A stretch of DNA of 36,262 nucleotides. It comes from an uncultured Clostridium sp. Its GTDB lineage: Bacteria > Bacillota > Clostridia > TANB77 > CAG-508. Position numbers and translations under genes: made by a program. The notes beneath the pieces are model-generated. The model worked only from the letters and a program-made list of their open reading frames with translations. It was not told the DNA's origin and did no database searches. Location of the stretch: the NCBI GenBank assembly GCA_948470025.1, contig CAOKNG010000009.1:1-36262 (forward strand), read 5' to 3'. Numbering within the stretch: position 1 is the stretch's first letter; each line of letters begins with the position of its first letter. Shown here one piece after another: positions 1 through 8,469 of this stretch.

Positions 1-244
1 CTTGTGATTTATAGTCAATTCCTTTCCAAGTTAAAATTTGGCATAATTGTCTTGATGTAATAAATTCAAATTCATTTACTAACTCTAATATTTTAAAGTG
101 TAAATCATTAATATGTCCAATATTAATTTTATGGACAATTTGATTCATGGATACATATCCATCTTTCCCGTCAAATACTTTAATTTCACCTTGACGAATT
201 GCGAATGGTGAACTTTTTGCTTCAATTTGGTTATCTTCAACCAT
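1..244 (-). CDS. Hypothetical protein, N-terminal 81 residues only (runs off left edge)
   Basis: An open frame starts at the ATG at 244 and is still open at the window edge. A good ribosome binding site (GGAGGG) lies about 8 bases upstream, and a consensus promoter lies further upstream, so this is the true 5' end of a gene. The visible part is soluble and mixed in charge. Its last third contains a stretch ending ITSRQLCQIL that resembles a winged-helix DNA-binding segment, but this is only a resemblance. I do not recognise the family. There is no in-frame CGG in the visible part; the one CCG/CGG trinucleotide, at 168-170, is out of frame. Confidence 0.7.
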   Translation of the reverse strand, partial: MVEDNQIEAKSSPFAIRQGEIKVFDGKDGYVSMNQIVHKINIGHINDLHFKILELVNEFEFITSRQLCQILTWKGIDYKSQ

Positions 245-296
245 AATTAAATCCCTCCTACAAATACTAATTTTACTTTTTTCTTTTGTTAGTACT

Positions 297-325
297 ATTA
301 TACCGATAATTTTCGGAATTGTAAA
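297..325 (-). promoter_or_regulatory. Sigma-A-type promoter with a dyad in its spacer
   Basis: On the minus strand TTTACA (325-320), a 17-base spacer and TATAAT (302-297) precede the gene starting at 244. The spacer contains the inverted repeat CCGATAATTTTCGG (303-316), which lies between the two boxes and could be an operator. That role is inferred from position only. Confidence 0.7.
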
Positions 326-375
326 TATATTTTTTGTTTTTATTGTTCATTTTGATGGGGCGTATCATATAACCC

Positions 376-1105
376 CTATGGCATATTTTTATTTAGGTTT
401 TTTATTTCCGATTGTTTCAAATATCGCCATTGCCCTATTTTTAAATCTTTTACTGTTAGATTTCCAATTTTACTTCTATGTAGTGTTATAACCGTATATC
501 CTACTGTTTCACACATTTTTCGTACTTGTCTGTTTTTGCCTTCATGAATGGTGATTTCAATTCTTGACCTATTTTTTTCTTTGTCTATTTTTAGTATATT
601 TACTTTTGCTGGCTTTGTGGTATAGTCTTCTATTGGTACTCCTTGTTCTAATTGCTCTTTTGCTTTTTTCGTTATGATTCCTTTTAGGGTTGCTACATAG
701 GTTTTGTTGATTTCATGTTTTGGATGGGTAATTTCATAAACAAAATCGCCGTCATTGCTTAGTAGCAATGCTCCGTGATGTATACATATCTAGCCTTCCT
801 ACTGGCACAATTCTTTTTTCAACTCCCTTTATTAATTCTAATACACTTTTTCTACCAAATTGGTCATTTGCTGTTGTAACATAATCGATGGGTTTGTTTA
901 GCAAAATATATACTTTTTCTTCTTGCTCCTTTATTCTCTTTCCATCAAACCATACCTCATCTTTTTTAGGGTTTATTTTTATGCCTAACTGACTTTGTAT
1001 TTTTCCATTTACTGTTACCCTTCCTTGTACAATATATTCTTCACACTTTCTCCTAGAAGCAATCCCACAATCCGCCATAAATTTTTGCAACCTAATCTCT
1101 TCCAT
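376..1105 (-). CDS. rluB: 23S rRNA pseudouridine synthase RluB-like, read through one CGGA +1 shift
   Basis: RluB/RsuA-family enzymes convert a uridine of large-subunit rRNA to pseudouridine. The N-terminus is an S4 RNA-binding domain (RLQKFMADCGIASRRKCEEY), followed by the catalytic GRLDMYTSGALLL region and a C-terminal domain with the VRKMCETVGYTV motif. The conserved segment after TS is split between two frames. In frame, TCA is followed by CGG at 775-773, and the rest of the protein continues at +1. Reading CGGA as one glycine (codon 111) gives TSGALLLSNDG and 242 residues, normal for the family. The ATG at 1105 suits the S4 domain start; a GTG at 1129 with AAGGAA upstream is the alternative. 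The catalytic Asp (GRLD) lies before the shift and the remaining fold after it. Confidence 0.9.
772..775 (-). other. CGGA +1 recoding site in rluB
   Basis: The reading is TCA-CGGA-GCA. An extra C stands before the GGA of the conserved DxxTSG motif. Upstream frame (position 1 mod 3) and downstream frame (0 mod 3) meet exactly here. Confidence 0.88.
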
Positions 1106-1180
1106 CTTTTCTCTTACCTCATTTATCACATTCTTATTTCCTTCATCATATACTATCTATACAAGCTATGTTTTTAATTT

Positions 1181-1203
1181 CTTTATACTTTCATAGTATA
1201 AAG
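1181..1203. repeat. Perfect 9-bp inverted repeat upstream of rluB
   Basis: CTTTATACT and AGTATAAAG flank a 5-base loop in the gap between rluD and rluB. It could be an operator or a small hairpin. No matching regulator is visible. Confidence 0.4.
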
Positions 1204-1224
1204 TTTATATAGATTTTAAAAATG

Positions 1225-1263
1225 AAAAATATCTCTTACGTTTTTAATGGCAGAGGTATTTTT
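1225..1263 (-). terminator. Hairpin after rluD
   Basis: AAAAATACCTCT and AGAGATATTTTT form a stem with one mismatch and a 15-base loop directly after the rluD stop codon. The T-rich 3' arm on the minus strand fits an intrinsic terminator. Confidence 0.6.
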
Positions 1264-1264
1264 C

Positions 1265-2169
1265 TTATTTTCTTAACATATTTAATACTTCTTCAAAATA
1301 TTCTGGTAGTGGTGCTTCTAAGGTTATTTCCTTTTGGGTGATGGGATGTTCAAATGCAAGCTTATATGCATGTAGCATTTGCCCTTCTACTCCAAATGGA
1401 TTTTTCCCATTGGAATACACCATATCTCCTACAATTGGATAGCCAATATGTGACATATGTACACGAATTTGGTGTGTTCTTCCTGTTTCGATTTTGATTT
1501 CTAATAAGGTATATCTTTCCCATCTTTCTAATACTTTAAAATGAGTAATAGCATCTTTTCCATCTTTTGCTACTGCCATCTTCTTTCTATCCTTTGTACT
1601 TCTTGCAATTGGCATATGAATGGTTGCTTCGTTTTCCTTTACATGTCCTCTTACCAAGGCAAGATAAGTCTTTTGGATTTCATGATTTTTTAATTTCTCA
1701 CTCAAGGCAATATGTGCCTTATCATTTTTCGCAATAATGATTAGCCCGAGAGGTATCTTTATCTAACCTATGTACAATCCCTGGACGTAATTCTCCCCCA
1801 ATGCCAGACAAAGAATCCTTGCATAAATTCATAATTGCATTTACAAGTGTTCCATCTGGATTCCCGTTTGCTGGATGTACCACCATACCTTTCGGCTTAT
1901 TTACTACTATAATATCACTATCTTCATATACAATGTCCAAAGGAATGTCTTGTGCCACTAGTGTTGTTTCTTTTACTTCCACTTCTTCAATATCCACTAT
2001 ATCACCTAATTTTACTTTTCCAGATGCTTTGCCGTGGTTTTCCATTTACATAGATTTTATTTTCTTCTATTAACTTTTGCAAACGATTCCTAGATAATTT
2101 TTCCCATTCTTCCGAAATCCATTTATCTAGTCTCATATTTTCGTTTTTTGTAACTTCTATTTTTTTCAA
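1265..2169 (-). CDS. rluD: RluD-family 23S rRNA pseudouridine synthase, read through two +1 shifts
   Basis: This enzyme modifies uridines of 23S rRNA. It has an N-terminal S4 domain ([11 protein letters not shown], then [18 protein letters not shown]), the catalytic HRLDKDTSG motif and the C-terminal [11 protein letters not shown] motif. The coding frame changes twice. At 2034 the CGG of CCA-CGGC-AAA lies before [10 protein letters not shown], and at 1748 the CGG of TCT-CGGG-CTA splits HRLDKDTSG from LIIIAKND. Reading each CGGN as glycine (codons 46 and 141) gives 300 residues, typical for RluD. The S4 part upstream of 2034 is easily missed, because the downstream frame has its own in-frame ATG at 2045. 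The start is uncertain: TTG at 2169 follows AAGGGA; ATG at 2136 is the alternative. It lies 24 bases after lspA and probably shares its transcript. Confidence 0.9.
1745..1748 (-). other. CGGG +1 recoding site in rluD
   Basis: The reading is TCT-CGGG-CTA, within the catalytic HRLDKDTSG motif of RluD-type synthases. Frames 2 and 1 (mod 3) join here. Confidence 0.88.
2031..2034 (-). other. CGGC +1 recoding site in rluD
   Basis: The reading is CCA-CGGC-AAA at the end of the S4 domain (VNGKP-G-KASGKV). It joins frame 0 (ATG at 2136) to frame 2. It is the only CGGC example in the window. Confidence 0.82.
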
Positions 2170-2193
2170 AATTGATTTTATTCCCTTCTATTT

Positions 2194-2698
2194 TTATGAT
2201 TGTTTTCTCTTTTTTCTTTCTTGTAACTCTTTATAACTATATCGTGCAAACAGAAACGCAAGGCTAATCCATCCTATTACAATATAGATGTCTGCTATAT
2301 TAAATACTGGAAAATGAGTGCTTGGAAAAATTTCAATAAAATCTACTACCTTGCCCCTACATATTCGGTCTATTACATTTCCAATTCCTCCGGCTCACAA
2401 TCATAAATAACACATAAATGGTTGGCATATCCATTTGGTCTTTTTGTAGCCAAATGAAACGTATGATAATCCCTATTACAATCAAATTACTAACAATAAA
2501 GGTTGCTGTACTCGTTCCTTGCCCTATGCCAAAAGCAATTCCATTGTTGAATACCAATTTTAAATGAAGTACATTTTCTAATATCGTTATATTCCACTGG
2601 TTTGAAGTTGCGATTATTTTTGTGATTTGGTCAATTCCTAATAGTATAATAAACATCAAAATTGGTATATTTAATCTTTTCTTTTTTTGTTCCCCCAC
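2194..2698 (-). CDS. lspA: Lipoprotein signal peptidase II, read through one CGGA +1 shift
   Basis: LspA is an aspartic peptidase of the cytoplasmic membrane that removes signal peptides from prolipoproteins. The first segment carries membrane helices and the GIDQITK and NNGIAFG motifs. The frame then changes at CGG 2392-2390 (AGC-CGGA-GGA). After the shift come GGIGNVIDRICRG, VVDFIE and FNIADIYI, which carry the two catalytic aspartates. Without the shift the product would be about 113 residues and lack the active site. With it the protein is 167 residues, the usual length. The start is probably GTG at 2698; its ribosome binding site is weak. It lies downstream of the membrane protein gene at 2749 and upstream of rluD, the common lspA-rluD order in Firmicutes. 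Confidence 0.92.
2389..2392 (-). other. CGGA +1 recoding site in lspA
   Basis: The reading is AGC-CGGA-GGA, giving the conserved GGIGN motif. Frames 1 and 0 (mod 3) join here. Confidence 0.9.
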
Positions 2699-2748
2699 TT
2701 TTTCTAATTGATTAGTTTAACACTAATCTTCCCCTTTCTTTTTTCCTT

Positions 2749-4395
2749 TTATTTCGTTCGTCTTTCGTAAATAATGAAATAGTCATCTTTATATAATTCC
2801 TTATAATTTTCATCACGTTTTAGAAACATTCCTATTTTTGTATTTTTTGGTATTAGTAAATGAGTAAAGTCATACTTTTCAAAGCCATCTTCATAATATT
2901 TACTAACATTGGCAATTTGAATTGCATCGGTAAAAATGTCTTTGTCTTTATCGCCATTAAATTCTGGTGTGTACAAATCTGCTCTTGAGTCGATAAACAC
3001 TGGTACTCCTTGGTATAAAATATAACTTCCATAATTGTATTCATTATATAAACGTATTTCACTAATATTAACATTTTCTTTTAACCATTCTACTGCTTGT
3101 ACTGGATAATTTTTTTCGTCAATAAAGGAATCTCCTGCTTGTGGTTTAAATTCTACAATACTTACTAAAATTACCAATAATATGGTAATCACCGCTCCAA
3201 AACCAGAGGTAATATTTTTCATAAATTTGGTCGTTCCTTGTGGATCATATTTGTGGAATAAGTCACAAACCAAACGATTAATTGAATATACTCCAATTAA
3301 GGTAAGCATAGACAATTGTCGTTTTGAGGCAAGTGCTAAGATAATCAGTCCCCCTAGCATAAAGAAGTCTTTTAGGCGTATTTTTGTATCGGTAAATATT
3401 AAAATAGCAAGTACAATGGCAAGAATGGTTAGAGTTCCCTTATTTTGAATTAATACCATTGGTAAGTGTTCATTAATGCTTTTTGTCGTGTTTCCCTGCA
3501 TTGTTTTTACAAGATAGGTATATGGTGTATCTCCAAGTGGAGTTAGTAATCCTGTTAGTACACAAATTAGCATAATAACAATAAGCCATTTGGTTGTATT
3601 TTTTCGTTCCACTTTCATTTTATATGGATTTTTTCTTCTTGTTTTTTGTTTTTGTAGGCTTTCTTGGAATTCATTTTCTAATGTTTCCATCTTATTTTGT
3701 AGTTTTTGATGAATTTCTTCTGGTGCTTGTTTATTTTTTATGACTTGTATTTTATGTTCATAATATTTTTTTTGCACTTTATAGATAAGATGCGAATCTG
3801 CTAGTAAGGCAATTAGATATTCTGCAATATATGGTAAGAAAATAATAAAGTAAAATGGCCATACCGCTAAATGAACATTTGCTATTATAATTGGAATTGT
3901 AATTAATCCAATCGCATAACGTTTTTTCTTTGTTTCTAAAAATTGCTCTATAAAATATACTGCTAATACAAATAAGATAAAAGTAACAAGTTGCGCTCTT
4001 GCTGCAATAAAGCCTGTAATAATGTACATAACGCCCATTGTTAATAAAAATGATACTAATTCATTTTTAACAATCTTTTTATTGGTAAGATATACCGTAA
4101 CTCCTAAGATACATGCTAGTATTACAGTAGATAAATAAATTCCTGCCATTCCTCCTGCTTGGTAAATCAAATAAATGCCTACATCGTATAGCCAATGAGG
4201 ATAGGTATAGGGTAAATCATGCATTGAAAATGGGTCTTTCATATCAATATTTCCACTATTTACAATATGTTCTCCTATTTTTATGGTATAAAATGTATCA
4301 TTTTGCAAGGTAATTGGTGTAATAGCAAAACAGAAAATTATAATACATACAATTGCGATTAGATTAAATTTTATTTTTAATTGCTTGTCCTCCAC
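2749..4395 (-). CDS. Large multi-pass membrane protein, possibly glycosyltransferase-like
   Basis: A 548-residue protein with about ten hydrophobic segments. There is an N-terminal helix after IKFNLIA, then an extracytoplasmic-looking loop (DPFSMHDLPYTYPHWLYD), several helices, a charged cytoplasmic segment around residues 205-265 (KNKQAPEEIHQK, KKTRRKNPYKM), more helices, and a soluble C-terminal domain of about 130 residues (YPVQAVEWLKENV, YNYGSYILYQG, FIDSRADLYTPE). The loop resembles membrane glycosyltransferases of the GT-C type, but no catalytic motif is certain. The start is GTG at 4395 after AGGAGAG. It is followed by lspA after 50 bases. It has no in-frame CGG and no frameshift. Confidence 0.8.
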   Translation of the reverse strand: MEDKQLKIKFNLIAIVCIIIFCFAITPITLQNDTFYTIKIGEHIVNSGNIDMKDPFSMHDLPYTYPHWLYDVGIYLIYQAGGMAGIYLSTVILACILGVTVYLTNKKIVKNELVSFLLTMGVMYIITGFIAARAQLVTFILFVLAVYFIEQFLETKKKRYAIGLITIPIIIANVHLAVWPFYFIIFLPYIAEYLIALLADSHLIYKVQKKYYEHKIQVIKNKQAPEEIHQKLQNKMETLENEFQESLQKQKTRRKNPYKMKVERKNTTKWLIVIMLICVLTGLLTPLGDTPYTYLVKTMQGNTTKSINEHLPMVLIQNKGTLTILAIVLAILIFTDTKIRLKDFFMLGGLIILALASKRQLSMLTLIGVYSINRLVCDLFHKYDPQGTTKFMKNITSGFGAVITILLVILVSIVEFKPQAGDSFIDEKNYPVQAVEWLKENVNISEIRLYNEYNYGSYILYQGVPVFIDSRADLYTPEFNGDKDKDIFTDAIQIANVSKYYEDGFEKYDFTHLLIPKNTKIGMFLKRDENYKELYKDDYFIIYERRTK

Positions 4396-4438
4396 TTTCT
4401 TCTCTCTCCTTTTTCATTAATAGCCCTATTATACCAAA

Positions 4439-4474
4439 GAAAATCAAAAAAGCATAGTGCTTTTTTGATTTTCT
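4439..4474 (-). terminator. Terminator after ylmC
   Basis: A near-perfect hairpin with arms AAATCAAAAAAGCA and TGCTTTTTTGATTT follows the ylmC stop codon and ends in T-rich sequence. Being symmetric, it could work in both directions. Confidence 0.75.
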
Positions 4475-4709
4475 TAAATTTCCACCAAAATAATGTCATC
4501 TCCAATACATCGGATGTCCTTCCAAGGAATCACAATATCATTATTCCCTGAAAACATACTAAGTAACTTATTGCTCCCGTGGCACAATAATAGAGGTAAT
4601 CATCCCACTTTCCAAATCTGCCGTTACATCCTGCACAAACCCGAAGCCTACGTCCATCTTTTATATTCACAACTTCCTTATGTTTAAAATCTAACCCCTT
4701 TTGCCCCAT
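4474..4709 (-). CDS. ylmC: YlmC/YmxH-family PRC-barrel protein, read through two CGGG +1 shifts
   Basis: A small protein of 77 residues that is visible only after two +1 shifts, so no single frame shows it. ATG at 4709 follows a strong AAAGGAGG site. Translation runs KEVVNIKDGRRL, then CGGG at 4643-4640, then FVQDVTADLESGMITSIIVP, then CGGG at 4579-4576, then SNKLLSMFSGNND and IPWKDIRCIGDDIILVEI with a stop at 4474. Reading both quadruplets as glycine gives GRRLGFVQDV and VPGSNK, as expected for the YlmC/YmxH family. That family is linked to sporulation in Bacillus and Clostridium; its exact function is unknown. A terminator follows at once, so it is probably monocistronic. Confidence 0.88.
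4576..4579 (-). other. CGGG +1 recoding site (second) in ylmC
   Basis: The reading is CCA-CGGG-AGC, giving IVPGSNK. Frames 1 and 0 (mod 3) join here, only 21 codons after the first site. Confidence 0.87.
4640..4643 (-). other. CGGG +1 recoding site (first) in ylmC
   Basis: The reading is CTT-CGGG-TTT, giving GRRLGFVQD. Frames 2 and 1 (mod 3) join here. Confidence 0.87.
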
Positions 4710-4796
4710 AAAAACACCTCCTTTATTTATATGAGGTATCTTTTATTATAATGAAAAAAATTAGGTAATTTTCTGCTTTTTCAAATTTCTTTTTTA

Positions 4797-5039
4797 CTAC
4801 TTAATTTCATACTCTTTTATCTCTCCATTTTTTAATCCTAGGTTTAAAAATTTTCCATCTTTCGGTATTCCATTAAAATATGCATGAAATGCCTTCGATA
4901 CTCCACTATATGCTACTATCAACATTATATTATAATTTTTCCTCTTCAATTCATTGATAAAACTGTTTACACGATTGAATAAATTGTCAATAGTTTCCTC
5001 TGTAATTTCTTGCAACTCATTTTCTTGCTCTTTCCTTTC
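4797..5039 (-). pseudogene. C-terminal remnant of a histidine-phosphatase (phosphoglycerate mutase) family gene
   Basis: The frame is open from just after a TGA at 5042-5040 to a TAG at 4799-4797. It encodes FNRVNSFINELKRKNYNIMLI, VAYSGVSKAFHAYFNG and IPKDGKFLNLGLKNGEIKEYEI, which resembles the C-terminal half of histidine phosphatases. The N-terminal half with the catalytic RHG motif is absent, because the region upstream is the end of the metallo-hydrolase gene. The only start is a TTG at 5015 without a good ribosome binding site. No CGG is present, so recoding does not explain the missing part. Confidence 0.5.
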
Positions 5040-5054
5040 TCATTTCCTAACTCA

Positions 5055-5853
5055 TTAAAAATAATATTCTTTTCCAACTTCTGTAACAGATACTTTTATT
5101 TTATCGTCTAAATCACTTATAAATTTATTGCATACCTCATCTGCTGTACAATGTGCTAATATCACTTCTTCTACATTGTCTTTCATATATTCAATAACTT
5201 GTTTTGTATTTTCATCTATTTGTCTTAAATGAAACCCGCCTATTACTGCTAATACTTTATTGTTTTTCGTAACTATTTTTGCCTGTTCTACTATATTGCA
5301 TATACCACTGTGGCTACATCCTGCTATTACGATTATTCCGTTTTTTTGTATTTATTACCATTCCAGAATCGTCCAATATATCATCGTTTTTTCCATTTTC
5401 CAATACCCACTTTGTAAAATGGACTGGATATTTTCTCTTAATTTCTCCTAAGTAATATATATTTTTATTAATTTTATATGGCCCTTTCGCAAAATGGACA
5501 TTATACTTATTTTCTATTTCTTCTTTGGTTAATTGTAAACCAGAGTAATGTGAATGGTCATCCTTCCACCATCTTTTTAATATGCAATTAGGGTGAGCTA
5601 TAAACTCTACTTTCTTATTAAAATATTTCAGTCCATCGCCATGGTCATAATGACCATGACTTAATACGATGGTGTCTACTTGATTAAAGTCTATTCCTAG
5701 CTTTTCTGCATTCTTACTAAAATTTTCACTTGGACCTACATCAAATAAAATCTTATTATTTTCAACTTCTATATAAACTGAAAAACCATCATCATTTTCA
5801 AATTTATCTTTATGAGAATTTCTTGTATCATTTAAAACAACTATTTTTACCAT
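5055..5853 (-). CDS. MBL-fold metallo-hydrolase, read through one CGGA +1 shift
   Basis: A metallo-beta-lactamase-fold protein of 265 residues. It has the zinc-binding motif SHGHYDHGDGL near residue 65. The second half lies in the next frame after CGG at 5340-5338 (AAA-CGGA-ATA). It reads KKGIIVIAGCSHSGICNIV, then AVIGGFHLR and VILAHCTADEV, with a stop at 5055. The order of motifs matches MBL proteins annotated as related to beta-ribofuranosylaminobenzene 5'-phosphate synthase; the true substrate is unknown. Without the shift the second zinc-binding half is lost. The start ATG at 5853 begins a typical MVKIVVLNDT strand. The site shares 13 identical bases with an in-frame CGG of the MYG1 gene. 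Confidence 0.88.
5337..5340 (-). other. CGGA +1 recoding site in the MBL-fold gene
   Basis: The reading is AAA-AAA-CGGA-ATA-ATC, giving KKGIIVIAGCSHSG. The surrounding AAAACGGAATAAT also occurs at 33592-33604 in MYG1, where the CGG would be arginine. Confidence 0.87.
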
Positions 5854-5917
5854 TCTATTTATCCTTTCTAATATCTAACTATTATTTTGTAACCATCTTA
5901 TAACTAGCAACAAACTG

Positions 5918-6742
5918 TTACTGGTTAGTTGCTAATTTATTTTTTTGCGCCTCTATTTGTTTTGCACTTTTTCTTGGAGTTGGTAAATTTTCAGGCATAG
6001 TACCACCTATTCTTTTTATTGTTTGCCTAACTGCTTGTCCTACTTTGTGGTGTGTATTGCAAGCGTCGTCTTCATTATTGATATTTTTATTTTTTAATAC
6101 TTCATCTGTTTGTGTAATTCGAAATAAATTTGCTGCTAACTCTGTGCTGCTCATATAGTCTAATATATCTTCTTTTTCACGAATTTCTTTCCTAGTTGCT
6201 ATATCTTTCGCAGTTTCTCCATTATATAGTCCTCTATACCCATAATTGTTAAACTTACCGTAATTTTTTACTCCTGCAAGTTTTGCTGTATTGAATAAAT
6301 ATTTATTTTTATCTTTAACATTTTGTCTTGTATATAATCTTTTTTCATCTTCACTTAAAGTTTCATATTCTTGCCTTGTGATTTCTTGTCTTCTGGTCTG
6401 TATGGCAAAATATGTTTGTGCTAATGCTATTTGTTTTTTCTTACTATCCCCATTTTGTGCTATCAAATAACATGCATATCTTGTTAATTTTATATCTCCT
6501 ATATCTTTAAAGGTAGCTCCAGCTTTTACGATTTTGCCAACATCGGCAAAATGGTCGCAAATATTGATATTACTGTTTTTACAAGATTCCTTTGCTCTTT
6601 CTATGACTTGTTCAAATCTTCTCCACTGTTTATATTCTAGCACACTCATTAATTCTCTCGCATACCAAAATTCAATGCCACTCTCATCCATATGTTTTAT
6701 ACTTTCAAAACTTTGCTCTGTTATTTTTACCAAATCCTCCAT
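5918..6742 (-). CDS. dinD: DNA damage-inducible protein D family
   Basis: The protein carries the Bro-N-like start of DinD proteins (FWYARELMSVLEYKQWRRFEQV) and the KLTRYACYLIAQNGD motif, followed by ALAQTYFAIQTRRQE and a C-terminal AKDIATRKEIREKEDILDYM region. It is 274 residues from ATG at 6742, the usual size. DinD is SOS-induced in E. coli and inhibits RecA filaments there; the role here is not known. The start at 6742 fits AAAGGA about 8 bases upstream; an upstream extension to 6799 is open but unconserved. No clear LexA box was seen. No in-frame CGG. Confidence 0.85.
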   Translation of the reverse strand: MEDLVKITEQSFESIKHMDESGIEFWYARELMSVLEYKQWRRFEQVIERAKESCKNSNINICDHFADVGKIVKAGATFKDIGDIKLTRYACYLIAQNGDSKKKQIALAQTYFAIQTRRQEITRQEYETLSEDEKRLYTRQNVKDKNKYLFNTAKLAGVKNYGKFNNYGYRGLYNGETAKDIATRKEIREKEDILDYMSSTELAANLFRITQTDEVLKNKNINNEDDACNTHHKVGQAVRQTIKRIGGTMPENLPTPRKSAKQIEAQKNKLATNQ

Positions 6743-6835
6743 ACAATCATCCTTTCCTTTGTTTTTCTTATTTATATCATATTCCAAACATCTTTTCAAT
6801 AGCTCTTGCGAATTTTTGTTCTTTTTCGATTTTGC

Positions 6836-6864
6836 TTGAATTTCTTTCTTTTATATGATATAAT
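6836..6864 (+). promoter_or_regulatory. Promoter of the serS T-box transcript
   Basis: TTGAAT (6836-6841), a 17-base spacer and TATAAT (6859-6864) predict transcription starting near 6871. Confidence 0.75.
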
Positions 6865-6870
6865 TCGTAC

Positions 6871-7120
6871 AAATGAATAAAAAACAGCAATAACATAAGA
6901 ATAGTATTAATTTCGATTTTATATAGAGAGCCTACGGTTGGTGGAAGTTTAGGTTAAAATGGGGTTAAGAATCCACTTTTGTTTGCTTCTTAAGAGAAAT
7001 CTAAGACCGACAAATGCACGGTTATCATGCATTACTAAGATACTGTTTTTTTACAGTAATTAAGGTGGCACCGCGAAAGACTTTCGTCCTTATGTTTTCA
7101 TAAGGACGTTTGTTGTTTTT
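6871..7120 (+). promoter_or_regulatory. T-box riboswitch (serine) with terminator
   Basis: The leader has the T-box signature AAGGTGGCACCGCG (7063-7076) followed by a terminator hairpin, CGTCCTTATG (7085-7094) and CATAAGGACG (7099-7108) with a T-run. Uncharged tRNA should bind the leader and favour the antiterminator. The sequence GAATCCAC at 6969-6976 places UCC, a serine codon, where the specifier is expected (6972-6974), matching serS downstream. The specifier assignment comes from a partial manual alignment. Confidence 0.93.
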
Positions 7121-7146
7121 TAGCTGTTTGGAAGGAGGAATTGTTG

Positions 7147-8431
7147 ATGATTGATATTAAGTTTTTAAGGGAACATCCTGATTTGGTAAAGGAGAATATC
7201 AAAAAGAAATTTCAAGATAATAAATTGCCTCTTGTGGATGAGGTAATTTATCTTGATGAAACCAATCGTGCTACGAAGTTAAAAGGAGATGAACTTCGTG
7301 CTAGTCGTAATCGTTTAAGTGCTGAGATTGGTGGACTTATGCGTGAGGGTAAAAAGGAGGAAGCCGAAAAGATTAAGGCGGAAGTGTCTCGTATTAATGA
7401 AGAATTAGTGGATAACGAAAAACAGGAAAATGAGTTGGCTAGTCAAATACAAGAAAAAATGATGAAAATTCCAAATATGATACATGACTCTGTTCCTATT
7501 GGTGAAGATGATTCGAAAAATGTAGAGGTAGAAAAATTTGGTGAACCTGTGGTGCCAGAATATGAAATTCCTTATCATACCGATATTATGGAATCACTTT
7601 GCGGGATTGATTTAGATGCTGCAAGACGAGTAGCTGGTAATGGGTTTTATTATTTAACTCGGTGATATTGCAAGACTTCATAGTGCAGTTATTTCTTATG
7701 CAAGAGATTTTATGATTAATAAAGGGTTTACTTATTGCATTCCTCCTTTTATGATTCGTTCTGATGTGGTAACTGGTGTTATGAGTTTTGAGGAAATGGA
7801 TGCCATGATGTATAAAATTGAAGGAGAAGATTTGTACTTGATTGGAACCAGTGAGCATTCTATGATTGGTAAGTTTAAAGGTCAAATTTTAAAAGAAACG
7901 GATTTGCCTTATACAATGACCTCTTATTCCCCATGTTTTAGGAAGGAAAAAGGTGCTCATGGAATTGAAGAACGTGGAATTTACCGTATTCATCAGTTTG
8001 AAAAACAGGAAATGATTGTGGTATGTAAGCCAGAAGATAGTTATGAATGGTATGATAAGATGTGGTCTTATACAGTAGAATTGTTTAGGAGCCTCGATAT
8101 TCCTGTTCGTACTTTGGAATGTTGCAGTGGTGACCTTGCGGATTTGAAAGCAAAAAGTGTGGATGTTGAGGCTTGGAGCCCACGACAACAAAAGTATTTT
8201 GAGGTTGGTAGTTGTTCGAATTTGACGGATGCACAAGCACGACGTTTGGGAATTCGTATTAAGGGCGAAAAAGGTAATTATTATGCTCATACGTTAAATA
8301 ATACAGTGGTTGCCCCTCCTCGTATGCTAATTGCTTTACTAGAGAATAATTATATGGAAGATGGTAGTGTTCGTATTCCAGAGGCGTTACGACCTTATAT
8401 GGGAGGCGTGGAGGCACTTCATGCTTCGTGA
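7147..8431 (+). CDS. serS: Seryl-tRNA synthetase, read through one CGGT +1 shift
   Basis: SerS charges tRNA-Ser and is essential. The N-terminal coiled-coil arm (residues about 25-105) and core start lie in one frame. The rest lies in the next, joined at CGGT 7660-7663 (ACT-CGGT-GAT). Glycine at this site gives FYYLTGDIARLHSAV, the conserved segment before motif 1. Motif 2 (CFRKEKGAHG, RIHQFEKQE) and motif 3 (NNTVVAPPRMLIALLENN) follow intact. Total length is 427 residues, normal for SerS. Start ATG at 7147 lies 8 bases after AGGAGG; the TTG codons at 7141 and 7144 are too close. Without the shift a fragment of about 172 residues without active site would result. The gene is controlled by the upstream serine T-box. 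Confidence 0.95.
7660..7663 (+). other. CGGT +1 recoding site in serS
   Basis: The reading is ACT-CGGT-GAT. In the zero frame CGG is followed at once by TGA, so the zero-frame product stops there. It is the only CGGT example and the only plus-strand site. Confidence 0.9.
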
Positions 8432-8469
8432 ATGATGAATAGTTGATTGGTTGGGAAGGTGAGAGTTAA

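Noticed and set aside
4493..4687. Plus-strand frame over 4493-4687
   Set aside because: It lies antisense to the recoded ylmC gene, has no ribosome binding site and shows no family features.
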